Shown one piece after another: positions 1 to 8,800 of a stretch of 64,000 nucleotides of DNA. Within the stretch, counting starts at the first letter, position 1; each line of letters opens with the position of its first letter. Made by a program: the position numbers and the translations under genes. The DNA comes from a bacterium (GTDB lineage: Bacteria > Myxococcota_A > Bradymonadia > UBA7976 > UBA1532), in contig JAUHXC010000030.1 of NCBI GenBank assembly GCA_030427205.1, forward strand, positions 1 through 64,000, written 5' to 3'. The notes under the pieces were generated by a model that saw only the letters and a program-made list of their open reading frames with translations, did not search any database and was not told the DNA's origin.

Positions 1-45
1 GAATGGTTGCATCTCTCGCTCGACGTAGCGCAGCGCCCGTCCCAT
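1..45 (-). CDS. 5' end of an unidentified gene, truncated by the window edge
   Basis: On the minus strand an ATG at 45-43 opens a frame of 15 codons (MGRALRYVEREMQPF) that runs off the left edge. A perfect AGGAGG Shine-Dalgarno lies at 58-53, seven bases before the ATG, which is the main reason for calling a gene. The first residues (MGRALRYV) faintly resemble the start of REP-associated/IS200-like transposases (M-[AG]-R-[AP]-L-R-[YF]-[VL]), but the next residues do not continue that resemblance. The product is therefore left open. The tandem repeat at 134-192 lies upstream of it. Confidence 0.35.
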   Translation of the reverse strand, partial: MGRALRYVEREMQPF

Positions 46-316
46 GGCTCGACCTCCTCTGTCGTCAGAGAGGTCATCGATCACTGAGCGGCGATGTTGC
101 GCAGTTTCTCGTGTTTCTGGTCGCTCGCCCACCCGGCCAGGTGCCAACCCTTCTACTTGGGCCCGGCCAGGTGCCACCCTTCTACTTGGGCCAGGCCCCC
201 CGAAGAGCGTTCGGTCGGTTGGTCGATCCAAGAGGCGATCCCATCGATGAATGGCATGTCCAGCGCGAGCGGCCGATGGTGTACGCTATGCGGCACAGCA
301 AGCCAGGAGCAGCAAG
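46..316. other. Intergenic stretch between divergent gene starts
   Basis: This holds the ribosome-binding site of the minus-strand gene at its left edge, a two-copy 30-bp tandem repeat at 134-192, and an AGGAG ribosome-binding site (305-309) for the lipoprotein starting at 317. Frames open across it in all directions but give Arg/Pro-rich translations without any recognisable domain. No further feature is claimed. Confidence 0.5.
134..192. repeat. 30-bp tandem repeat, two copies
   Basis: The first unit is 134-163 (30 bp). The second is 164-192 (29 bp, one A lost after GTGCC). Both begin CGGCCAGGTGCC and end CTACTTGGGCC, and a third fragment GGCCAGG overlaps the end of unit two. The units abut exactly. 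The array sits upstream of the putative minus-strand gene at the window edge and could be part of a mobile-element end or a promoter. Confidence 0.85.
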
Positions 317-838
317 ATGCGTCTGACGCCGATCGTGGTCGCCATCCTCCTCTGGGGATGCGGAGCCGGCTTTCAATCGACGGGCGAGGTCACCAGCACC
401 AAGCGGGTGTACGCCATCGACCACGACCTCGCTTCGAAGACCGAGGCGTTCGATCAGCTCGAAGAGTGGGTCGCGGTCAACTGGAACTCCCCGCGGGATG
501 TGGTGCATCTCAGCAAGGAGCGGACCGGGGCCATGGTGCTGAAGTGGGGCACCACCTGGACCGACGAGTATCTGCAAGGGCACTCGGTCCGTATCACCAG
601 CCTGTTCAAGACCGACGGCTCGTCGGCCTCCTTCACGTTCATCACGGACGAGTTGCCGGTGGATGGATGGCGCGCCATCTATGCGCAATGGGACCGCCTG
701 ATGGCCGACGGTCCGTTCGGCTCGGCCAAGGTCGTGGAGGAAGGCACGGTACCGACCAAGGGCGAGCAATCGTGCCGCAACGATCGAGGATGCGATCGTG
801 GGGAGACGTGCGTGGCCGGCACCTGCCGCGCGCCATAG
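317..838 (+). CDS. Small lipoprotein with DUF4468-like fold and Cys-rich tail
   Basis: A protein of 173 residues. ATG 317 is chosen because AGGAG lies at 305-309 and the translation then opens with a textbook lipoprotein signal (MRLTPIVVAILLWGC, lipobox L-W-G-C). An upstream in-frame start at 251 would bury that signal. The mature part (about residues 25-150) alternates predicted strands and helices and weakly resembles the DUF4468/TBP-like fold found in other envelope lipoproteins; this is inference. The C-terminus carries a four-Cys motif (CRNDRGCDRGETCVAGTC) typical of myxobacterial exported proteins. Probably anchored in the outer membrane by its lipid; function unknown. It converges with the next gene. 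Confidence 0.75.
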   Translation: MRLTPIVVAILLWGCGAGFQSTGEVTSTKRVYAIDHDLASKTEAFDQLEEWVAVNWNSPRDVVHLSKERTGAMVLKWGTTWTDEYLQGHSVRITSLFKTDGSSASFTFITDELPVDGWRAIYAQWDRLMADGPFGSAKVVEEGTVPTKGEQSCRNDRGCDRGETCVAGTCRAP

Positions 839-873
839 ACCAACGCTGCCGATCGCGCCGTTCGCGCCCGGGC

Positions 874-3837
874 TCACCGCGGCCCGTCGGGCACCTGCAC
901 GTCCTGGCTCTGGAGCAGCGCGCCCGCCTCGTTGTAGATGTGCACCCGATAGCTGCCCGGCAGGACCCGCACGCCCGTGCCCCGCGGGAAGATACCATCG
1001 GGCTCTTCGAGGAAGCAGTGGGCGAGCAAGTAGGTCTCGGGGCCGTCGCGGCTGCACTCGACCGGGTTGTCGATGAAGGTGAAGCGGCGCACGTCGGGGT
1101 CGGGCTCGATGTCGAAGGTGCCCGCGCCGGGCACCTCGATGCGCCCGGTCGTCAGCTCCAGCGTCTCGCCGGCGGCCACGTCGCGCACGACGTAGGTGTC
1201 ATTGACGGTGACGTAGTAGCGCCCGGCGGGCACGACGAGCGGCCGTTCGGCGCAGCCGCTGCCGATGTATTCGAAGCCTTCGACGAGGTCGATGAAGCGG
1301 AAGACATGGCATTGTTCGTTGCCCGATGGCACCCGCCGGTCGGAGGTGCCATAGGTCGGCATGCGCTCGAGCTGCCAGTCGGGCAGGTCGCCGCCCCCGT
1401 CGGGCAGGAGCTGCACCCGGGCCCGGGTATCGGCGGGCGCGTAGGCGGTGACTTCACCCGGGCGGACCTCGACGAAGGCCACGTTGGGGCTGTGGAACTG
1501 CGCGTCGACGCCGACGCGATAGGTCAGCGGCAGCAGCACGATGCCGGTGTCGAGGTCGATGGCCCCGCCGCCGAGTTCGCCGTCGCAGCCGCCGAAGATC
1601 CACGGGGAGCGCGCCTGATTGCCGAAGGGTCCGCAGCCGCGCAGGGGCAAGGGCGTCGCGATGTCGTCGAAGCGGCGCGGCGGGCGCACGGTGTAGGTGC
1701 CGCGCTCGGGGCTGCGCACCTCGATCCGGCCGACGGCGAGCTCGACCCGGTCGTTCCAGTCGACGACGATCCGGGTGAAGCTGTCGTTGATCACCACCGC
1801 GTAGTCGCCCGGCGGCAAGCGCAGGCCGCGCCCGAGCGGCACCCGCGCCACCTGCTCGCGGATCGAGTCGTCGAAGGCTTCGTAGACGAAGTAGTGCGCG
1901 TTGTCATACTGCAGGCCGGGCGCATAGGTGGTCGCGCCGAGGTCGTCGGGCACGTGATCCGGGCGCACGCCGGGCGGCGGCGCGAGCACCATGAGCGCCG
2001 CGCGCTCGTCGAACGGGTCCTCTTCAGCGCAGGTATCGTCGCAGCCATCGCCCAGGTCGAAGTTGCCGTCGTCGCACGCCTCGCCGGGATCGACCTGTCC
2101 GTCTCCGCAGCGGGGCGGCGGGCGGCAGATGCCGTCGAGGCAGCGGCCCCCGTCGTCGGCGCAGTTCGCCTCGGCGATCCAGTCGACGCAGTCTCCGACG
2201 GCGGCGCAGCGCTCGATCACGTCGCCGACGCAGCGGGCGGCGTTCAGCGGGCAGGCGTCGGGGCAGACGCACGCGCCCTCGCGGCAGCGCAGCCCGTCGT
2301 CGGCGCAGCTCACCTCGGGCAGCCAGTCGAGGCAGCCGTCGGCGTCGGGGCGACAGATCGTGACCGCGTCATCGATGCAGCGCGGGGCGTCCCGCGGATC
2401 GCAGGCGTCCTGGCAGGCGCGGGCGCAGGCGCCGTCGACGCAGGCGAGTCCTTCGGCGGCGCAGTCGGCTTGCGGCTGCCAGATCAGGCAGCCGTCGACG
2501 CCGGGGCGGCAGGCTTCGGCGACGGTGTCGAGGCAGCGCAGCGCGTCGGCGGCGCAGTCGTCGACGCAGGGCGGCGGCGGATCGCCCCGCGGGCTGGGTT
2601 CGGACGGCCGGAAGTCGGCGAGGTTGTCGTCGCTGTCGCTGTGGGCGGCGTCGCGGCTCAGCGATCGCTCGGATACGTCGGGCGCGGGCCGCCCTTCACC
2701 GGCGAAGATGTCGTCGCCGAACTCGCCATAGCCCAGCGCGTCGATGACCTCTTCGCCGCGCACGAGGCGCACCGAGTCGGGGCCGTTCTGCAGGTCGACG
2801 TCGACGTCGACCTGGTCGGCGAGCGCCTGCAGCTCGGGCGCCGCCTCGGGGTGCGCGAGCAGGTAGAAGCCGTCGTCGGCGATGGCCCCGTCGAGCGCGA
2901 TCTCGTCGACCACCGCCCCGCCGTTGCCGTTGATGCCCTGCACCTGCAGCCCGGCCAACGCCGTGCCCGGCGGACCCCACAGCTCGATGAAGACCCCCGC
3001 GCGGTCGGCGCCGGCGGCGTCGTAGAGCACCTCGTTGATGAGCACAGGCGGCAGGGGCAGCGGGGCGCAGGTCCCCTCGCTGCACGCTTCGAAGGCGCCG
3101 CAGTCTTCGGGCGCATCCCAGCCGAGGCAGCCGTCGGCCTGCGGGCGGCATGCGCGGCGGGCGCCCTCGCCGACGCACTCGACGGCGTCTTCGGGGCAGG
3201 TGTCGACGCAGACGCAGGCCCCCTCGACGCAGGCCTCGTCGTCGGCGCAGGGCACGGGCGCGCTCCACTCGAAGCACGGGTCGGCGTCGTGGTCGCCGCA
3301 GACCACGACGCCGCCGTCGCAGCCCCGCGTCTCGGGTTCACAGGCGTCTTCGCATGCGGGCGCGCAGGTCGCGGGATCACAGGTGCGGTCGCCGTCGCAC
3401 AGCTCGTCGCTGTCGACGACGCCGTCGCCGCAGCGGGCCGGGCGGCAGTCGGTGCGGCAGGCGTCGGGGGCGTCGTCGCTGTTGGCCGGGCCGTCGTCGC
3501 ACAGCTCGTCGCCTTGGATCTCGCCGTCGCCGCAGACCGCGGGCGGGGCGGCGTCGGGGCCGAGGTCGGGGTCGGGGTCGGGGCCAGCGTCGGCCTCTCC
3601 ACCGTCGGGCGGATCCAGCGGGCCGCCGTCAACGGGGGCGGCGTCGGCTGTCGAGTCAGCCCGGGGCGCCGCGTCGGCCTGGGGCGCGCCGTCGGGCTCG
3701 GCGTCGTCGCGCCCGCCGTCCTCGTCGGCGATCGGATCGGTCGATCCGCCGTCGAGCGCGGCGGGATCCTCGGCCGGCTCGCACGCGAACGCGCAGACCA
3801 TGAGCGAGAGCACGAGCAACCGGATGGACAGACGCAG
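874..3837 (-). CDS. Large Cys-rich lipoprotein with lamin-tail domain
   Basis: About 987 residues. The start is set at a CTG (3837-3835): AGGAGG lies at 3849-3844, six bases away, and the translation becomes MRLSIRLLVLSLMVCAFAC, a classic lipoprotein signal with lipobox A-F-A-C. The nearest conventional starts (GTG 3879, ATG 3864) lack a ribosome-binding site and put RERRCP-type residues before the signal. After an Asp/Ala/Pro-rich linker come Myxococcus-type disulfide repeats (CGDGEIQGDELCDDG, CGDGVVDSDELC, CGDGQVDPGEACDDG) and several C-x-C modules with a conserved GC-W spacing. Between them is a lamin-tail-like domain (begins VLINEVLYDAAG). The C-terminal third has repeated beta modules (PAGRYYVTVNDTYVV, GDYAVVINDSFTRIV). 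Surface-exposed anchor or matrix protein by architecture; no enzymatic motif seen. Confidence 0.8.
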   Translation of the reverse strand: MRLSIRLLVLSLMVCAFACEPAEDPAALDGGSTDPIADEDGGRDDAEPDGAPQADAAPRADSTADAAPVDGGPLDPPDGGEADAGPDPDPDLGPDAAPPAVCGDGEIQGDELCDDGPANSDDAPDACRTDCRPARCGDGVVDSDELCDGDRTCDPATCAPACEDACEPETRGCDGGVVVCGDHDADPCFEWSAPVPCADDEACVEGACVCVDTCPEDAVECVGEGARRACRPQADGCLGWDAPEDCGAFEACSEGTCAPLPLPPVLINEVLYDAAGADRAGVFIELWGPPGTALAGLQVQGINGNGGAVVDEIALDGAIADDGFYLLAHPEAAPELQALADQVDVDVDLQNGPDSVRLVRGEEVIDALGYGEFGDDIFAGEGRPAPDVSERSLSRDAAHSDSDDNLADFRPSEPSPRGDPPPPCVDDCAADALRCLDTVAEACRPGVDGCLIWQPQADCAAEGLACVDGACARACQDACDPRDAPRCIDDAVTICRPDADGCLDWLPEVSCADDGLRCREGACVCPDACPLNAARCVGDVIERCAAVGDCVDWIAEANCADDGGRCLDGICRPPPRCGDGQVDPGEACDDGNFDLGDGCDDTCAEEDPFDERAALMVLAPPPGVRPDHVPDDLGATTYAPGLQYDNAHYFVYEAFDDSIREQVARVPLGRGLRLPPGDYAVVINDSFTRIVVDWNDRVELAVGRIEVRSPERGTYTVRPPRRFDDIATPLPLRGCGPFGNQARSPWIFGGCDGELGGGAIDLDTGIVLLPLTYRVGVDAQFHSPNVAFVEVRPGEVTAYAPADTRARVQLLPDGGGDLPDWQLERMPTYGTSDRRVPSGNEQCHVFRFIDLVEGFEYIGSGCAERPLVVPAGRYYVTVNDTYVVRDVAAGETLELTTGRIEVPGAGTFDIEPDPDVRRFTFIDNPVECSRDGPETYLLAHCFLEEPDGIFPRGTGVRVLPGSYRVHIYNEAGALLQSQDVQVPDGPR

Positions 3838-3988
3838 GGGGCACCTCCTCTCGATGCCGCCCATGCTACCGCAGCCCACGACCGGGATCCCGTGGCGCGG
3901 CGCCTCGAGCTGCGGGCGTGGGCCGAAGCCCCTTGCATCCCCTGCCCCGCCGACTCAATCTGGCCGCGCCCACGCGCAGGAGGCCCCG

Positions 3989-4309
3989 ATGCCCGCCGCC
4001 ATCGATCGCATCGTATTGCTGACGCTACACCCGCCGTTGGCCAACGCCGAGGGGCGGGCCGCGGTCGCCGCCGAGGCGCGGCGGGTCTTGCCGAAGGTGC
4101 CGGGGGTCGTCGACGTGCGTATCGGCGTGGCGGATGATCCGCCACCGGACAAGCCGGGCCCGTCGTGGGATGTCTCGCTGCTGATCCGCATCGAGTCGGC
4201 GGATGCCTTGCCCGCGTATCAGGCCGACAAGGCGCACCGGGTCTTCGTCGACGCGTTCCTCGCCGAGCGGGTCGAGTTCCGCAAGGCGTGGAATTTCACG
4301 GCGACTTGA
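3989..4309 (+). CDS. Dabb (stress-responsive alpha-beta barrel) domain protein
   Basis: A 106-residue cytoplasmic protein starting at ATG 3989 with GCAGGAGG at 3977-3984. The opening strand (DRIVLLTLHPPL), the helix with VLPKVPGVVDVRIG, and the closing WDVSLLIRIESADALPAYQ then H-RVFVDAF match the single-domain Dabb family in order and in length (family about 95-110 residues). Dabb proteins are ferredoxin-like dimers whose roles range from stress response to polyketide cyclisation, so no specific reaction is assigned. It converges with the lipoprotein ending at 4317, only 7 bp away. Confidence 0.85.
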   Translation: MPAAIDRIVLLTLHPPLANAEGRAAVAAEARRVLPKVPGVVDVRIGVADDPPPDKPGPSWDVSLLIRIESADALPAYQADKAHRVFVDAFLAERVEFRKAWNFTAT

Positions 4310-4316
4310 GCGCGCG

Positions 4317-5594
4317 TCAGTCCCGCAGGCCGCCGCAGCGAGCGGAGCCGGGCTCGGTGCCCACCGCGTGCAGCAGCAGGCCCTCCGCCGACCAGCCGTA
4401 ATCCCAGCGCAGGTCGGCGACGCCGTCGACGTCGCGGTCGCGCTCGCTGTAGATCTCGCGGCCCTCGGTATCGAAGACGTGCCGCCGCTGCCAGTCGATC
4501 TCGCCGTCGGCCTTGTCGTCTTCCTGCTTGAGCACCCGCTGCCCATCGTCGCGCAGCCAGACGGTCGTGATGTGATCGATGACGCCGTCGTCTTCGTCGT
4601 CGATGCGCGCGATGCGGGCCCGCTCGACGTACTCATAGGTGATGACCTGGGTCGTGGTCGCGCCGTCGCCCGCGACCTCGGCGGCGAGCTCGCTGACGAG
4701 GGCGTCGCCCTCGTAGACCAGCGTACGCTGGCGGTCGATCTGGCGGTCGCCGTCGAGGTCGAAGCCTTCGAAGGTGAGGCGGCCCTGCCCGTCATACAGC
4801 TCGACCCGGCCGCGCTCGGCGGCGCCGTCGGCGTCGTAATCGTCGGTGATCTCGACCTCGACCCCGTCGGGCAGCGCGGTGCGGGTCCAGTCGCGGGTCT
4901 GCTCGGGTACGCCGTCGCCGTCGAGATCCCACTCGGTGCGCAGCGGGTGCCCCTCGCCGTCGAAGAGCCGGGTCTCGACGACCTCGAACGGGTCGAACAG
5001 CGGGTCGATGTCGCGGCCGGCCTCGATCTCGCGCACCAGGGCGTCGATCATCGCGTCGCCGTCGACGAGCGGATCGTGGATGTCGGCTCGGGCGGCGTGG
5101 TCGGTGCGGCGGTCGGTCATGGGATCGTAGGGCTCGAGCAAGAGCACCGTGCCGTCGTAGCGCAGCACCTCGCGGGTCGGGCCGCGCTCGATAACCTCCG
5201 CCGTCGAGCGGGTCGAGGTCTCGCTGCCGTCCACCACCCGCCGCACGACGCGCCCGTCGGGGTCGCGCTCCAGGGTGACCTCGACCCAGCCGCCGTCCCA
5301 CTCGGCGTAGGCCCGCACGATGCGGCCGGCGTCGTCGTAGGTCCGCTCTTCGGTGCGGTCGGGCACGTTGCGCTCGGAGAACCGCTGGGCGCGGGTGCGT
5401 TTGCCGTCGGTGTAGTCATAGGCCCAGCGGGTGATCTGTCCGCAGTCGGCCGGGGCCGGGGCGAGGGTCTCGGGGGCGGCCTCGACCGCGCGCTCGGTGA
5501 AGTCGGGGCTCCACGGCTCGCGCTGCGGGGTGTCGAGCGCGTCGCAGGCGGCGAGCGGGGCGAGCAGGGCGGCGAAGGCGATGGGACGGATCAT
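4317..5594 (-). CDS. Lipoprotein with YD-like and D-x-D-x-D-G repeats
   Basis: A 425-residue protein with an N-terminal lipoprotein signal (MIRPIAFAALLAPLAAC, lipobox L-A-A-C). The mature chain consists of repeating strands of the kind seen in RHS/YD-repeat proteins (RTYDDAGRIVRAY, DPDGRVVRRVVDG, ELYDGQGRLTFEGFDLDGD). These are interleaved with calcium-binding-like loops (DLDGDGVPEQ, DYDADGAAE, DVDGVADL). It is too short for a toxin-bearing RHS protein and no C-terminal toxin is visible. A structural or sugar-binding surface lipoprotein is the cautious reading. Start ATG 5594 has a CGAGG ribosome-binding site. It is divergent from the AAA+ cluster across a 263-bp gap. Confidence 0.75.
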   Translation of the reverse strand: MIRPIAFAALLAPLAACDALDTPQREPWSPDFTERAVEAAPETLAPAPADCGQITRWAYDYTDGKRTRAQRFSERNVPDRTEERTYDDAGRIVRAYAEWDGGWVEVTLERDPDGRVVRRVVDGSETSTRSTAEVIERGPTREVLRYDGTVLLLEPYDPMTDRRTDHAARADIHDPLVDGDAMIDALVREIEAGRDIDPLFDPFEVVETRLFDGEGHPLRTEWDLDGDGVPEQTRDWTRTALPDGVEVEITDDYDADGAAERGRVELYDGQGRLTFEGFDLDGDRQIDRQRTLVYEGDALVSELAAEVAGDGATTTQVITYEYVERARIARIDDEDDGVIDHITTVWLRDDGQRVLKQEDDKADGEIDWQRRHVFDTEGREIYSERDRDVDGVADLRWDYGWSAEGLLLHAVGTEPGSARCGGLRD

Positions 5595-5712
5595 GGCGAC
5601 CTCGCGGGCGTCGGATTCGGCGGGGCGCTATTTCAATGCCCGTGCCAACGACCGCGCCAAGGCCGTACAGCGCGCGAAGTCGGGGGCCTGCGCCGGTCGG
5701 CGCCGCACGGGT

Positions 5713-5785
5713 TGGAGCACCGATCCCCCGACGAGCGGCTGCGCGGCGCGTCGAGGCCGCCGGGGTGGAGCATCGATCCTCCACC
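5713..5785. promoter_or_regulatory. Direct repeat plus inverted repeat upstream of the AAA+ cluster
   Basis: In the gap between the divergent lipoprotein and AAA+ genes, TGGAGCACCGATCC (5713-5726) recurs with one change as TGGAGCATCGATCC (5766-5779). The second copy is embedded in an inverted repeat, GGTGGAG (5764-5770) with CTCCACC (5779-5785) around CATCGATC. The spacing (53 bp, about five helical turns) suits a transcription-factor operator, but no regulator is known, so this is only a candidate site. Confidence 0.3.
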
Positions 5786-5857
5786 GCCGCACAGGGCCCG
5801 GTTGCCCGGCGCCACTGCGGGCGATAGTCTGCGGCGACCGCGTCCCCGGGGTATGGC

Positions 5858-8800
5858 ATGCAGTTCGACGTCCGGCTGTTCGTGCGCGAGCACTATCACG
5901 GCTACTTCTCCATCGAGGTGCTCGGCGAGTCGGCGCTGCTGCTCTACACCGACGACCTCGACCGCGCCCGCGAAGAGCTGACGCTGGTGCTCGGCGATCG
6001 CTTCGAGCGCATGCACCCCGGCCTGCTGGGCGAGTACGCCGCCGCCGACAGCCTCGAACACCGCATGGTCGACGTGCCCGACGGGCTGGTGGTCGACGGC
6101 GAGGACGGCCCGGCGCCGCGGCCGATCGCGGTGAGCGTGCTGCTCGCCACCGACAAGCGCTGGCTGCGGCTGCACCTGCCCCGCTGGAGCCTGCGGGCCT
6201 GGATCGATCGCAAGCGCGACCCCGAAGAGGCCGCCATCGAGCTGCTCACCGAGCACCTGGGCAAGGTCGACGAGTCGCTGCGGCTGCAGCGGCGGCCCGA
6301 GGCGAAGGAGTGGCTCGAGACGCTGTCGATCGAGGCCGACCCGCCGGCGCCGATCGCGTTCACCGGCCCGCGCAGCCACCTGGATCTGCTGCCCGAGCCG
6401 CGGCCGGAGAAGCAGAAGAAGAAGGCCGACGATCCCGACCGGGACCCCGACGACGAGGACGACGACGAGGATGAAGACGAGGCCGCGGCGGCCACCCGGG
6501 CGACCCGGCGCAAGCCGAAGCGGGTGCCCACGCCGACCCTCGACGACATCGGGGTGAAGCTGCACCGCCAGGCGGCCGACGGCGAGCTGGAGCGGGCCCA
6601 CGGCCGCGACAAGGCGGTGGACGAGCTGTTCGCGCTGCTGGCCGACGCCGGGGCGACCGTCGCGCTGGTCGGCGAGCGCGGCGTGGGCAAGACGACGGTG
6701 CTCAACGAGCTGGTGCATCGGCTGCGCAGCCGCGACCTGCCCAAGAAGAAGCGGCGCCGGGTGTACTACGTCGACGCCAGCCGGCTCATCGCCGGCGAGG
6801 GCTTCTTCGGCGACTGGCAGCGGCAGTGCCTCGACGTGGTGCAGGAGTGCATCGACGCCGAGGTGGTGTGGTACATCGGCGGCCTGCACGACCTGCTCGA
6901 CGCGGGCAAGTCGGCGCACTCCGACCAGAACCTGGCCCAGCTGCTGCGGCCCTACCTGAGCGGGCGCCGGCTGCGGGTGGTCGCCGAGGCCACCACCGCC
7001 GAGTGGGCCCGGGTCGAGCTGCGCGACGCCGGCTTCGCCCGCCTGTGGTCGCCCTATCGCCTCGACGAGCCCGATCGGGTCGGCCTGCGGGGCATCCTCG
7101 ACGCGGTGGCCGCCGAGCTGGTCGACGAGACGGGCATCCCGATCCCGCCCGAGGGGCGGCAGGCCATCGAAGATCTGACCGCGCGCTTTCGCAGCGAGGG
7201 CAGCCGGCTGGGGCAGTCGGTGCACTTCCTGCGGCGGCTGGTGGACGACGCGGTGCTGGCCTACGAGCAGGCGCTCGACGCCAGCGAGGGCGATCCGCCC
7301 GAGCCGCGGCCGCTGGGCCGGGCGGCGGTGGTCGATCAGTTCTGCGCCGAGACCGGGCTGCCGCCGTTCCTGGTGCGCGACGACCAGCCGCTCGACCCCG
7401 AGGCGGTGCGGCGCCACTTCCGGGCGCGCATCATCGGCCAGAGCGAGGCCGTCGATCGCATGACCGATCTGGTGGCGCTGATGAAGGCCGGGCTGAGCGA
7501 TCTCGACCGGCCGATGGGCTCGTTTCTGTTCGTCGGGCCCACCGGCGTGGGCAAGACCGAGATGAGCAAGGCGCTGGCCGAGTTCTTGTTCGGGCGCCGC
7601 GATCGGCTCATCCGCTTCGACATGAGCGAGTTCGCCCGCGCCGACAGCGTGCACCGCTTCATCGGCGACGCCGGCGAGGAGGGGCAGCTCATCGCCCACA
7701 TCCGCCGGCAGCCGTTCAGCGTGGTGCTGCTCGACGAGATCGAGAAGGCGCACCCGGCGGTCTTCGACGTGCTGCTGCAGGTGCTCGGCGAGGCCCGGCT
7801 GAGCGATCAGGCCGGGCGCACCGCCGACTTCCGCAACGCGGTGGTGCTGTTGACCAGCAATCTGGGCGTCGAGACCTTCAAGCGCGGCGCGGGCTTCGGG
7901 GCGCCGAGCGCCGGCGACTTCCGCGAGCATTTTCTCGCCGAGGCGGAGCGCTTCTTCCGCCCGGAGTTCTTCAACCGCATCGATCACATCGTGCCGTTCA
8001 TGCCGCTCGAGGCCGACGCGATCGACGCGATCACCGGGCGCGAGACCGAGAAGTTCCTCGGCCGCGAGGGCATCACCCAGCGCGACCTGCACGTCGAGCT
8101 CGGGCCGGGCGTGCACCGCTGGCTGGCCGATCGCGGGGTCGAGCCGCGCTACGGGGCGCGCCCGCTCAAGCGGCTCATCGAGCAGCAGCTCACCGCGCCG
8201 CTCGCCCGCCACCTCGCCGGGCGTCAGCTGGGGCCGGGCTACGGGGTGCGGGTCGACGCGCCCGCGGCCGGCGCGGCGGACGTGCTCGGCTTCACCGCCA
8301 TCGAGCACCGCGGCGTCAAGGGCCGGGCGGCGGCGCGGGGCGAGATGCGCGGCTTCATCATGGAGGTCGCCGCGGTGCGCTGGCAGGTGCAGCAGTGGCT
8401 CGGCGCGGCGCCCTATCGCGAGATGGTGCACGCGGTGCGCCTGCTCGACCGGCTGGCCCGCGACCGCAACTTCTGGGCCGATCGCGAGCGGGCCGAGCGG
8501 CGGATGCGGCGCAGCCAGCGCGATCGGGATCTGATCGAGGCGTTCTCGGGCATCCGCGAGCAGCTGGCGGGGGTCGAAGATCTGGCCTACGAGGCGTTTC
8601 ACGATCGCACCGCCGAGTCGCTGCCGATGCTGCGCGCCGAGCAGGCCGACGGCATCGAGGCGCTCGACGAGGCCGAGCTGACGCTGATGGGGCGCACCTT
8701 CGACGCGCCCGACCGCGCGATGCTGTATCTGCGCGGGGGCGCCAGCGCGCTGCCCTGGCTGCGGCGGCTGGTGAAGATCTACGCCGCGATGGCCGAGGAG

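Noticed and set aside
94..4137. Plus-strand open frame of about 1,350 codons across the first lipoproteins
   Set aside because: It overlaps genes on both strands that have signal peptides and domains. Its own product has no recognisable domain and spans their stops and ribosome-binding sites.
4317..5594. RHS toxin
   Set aside because: YD-like strands are present but the protein is a 425-residue lipoprotein without the RHS core DPxG motif or a C-terminal toxin.
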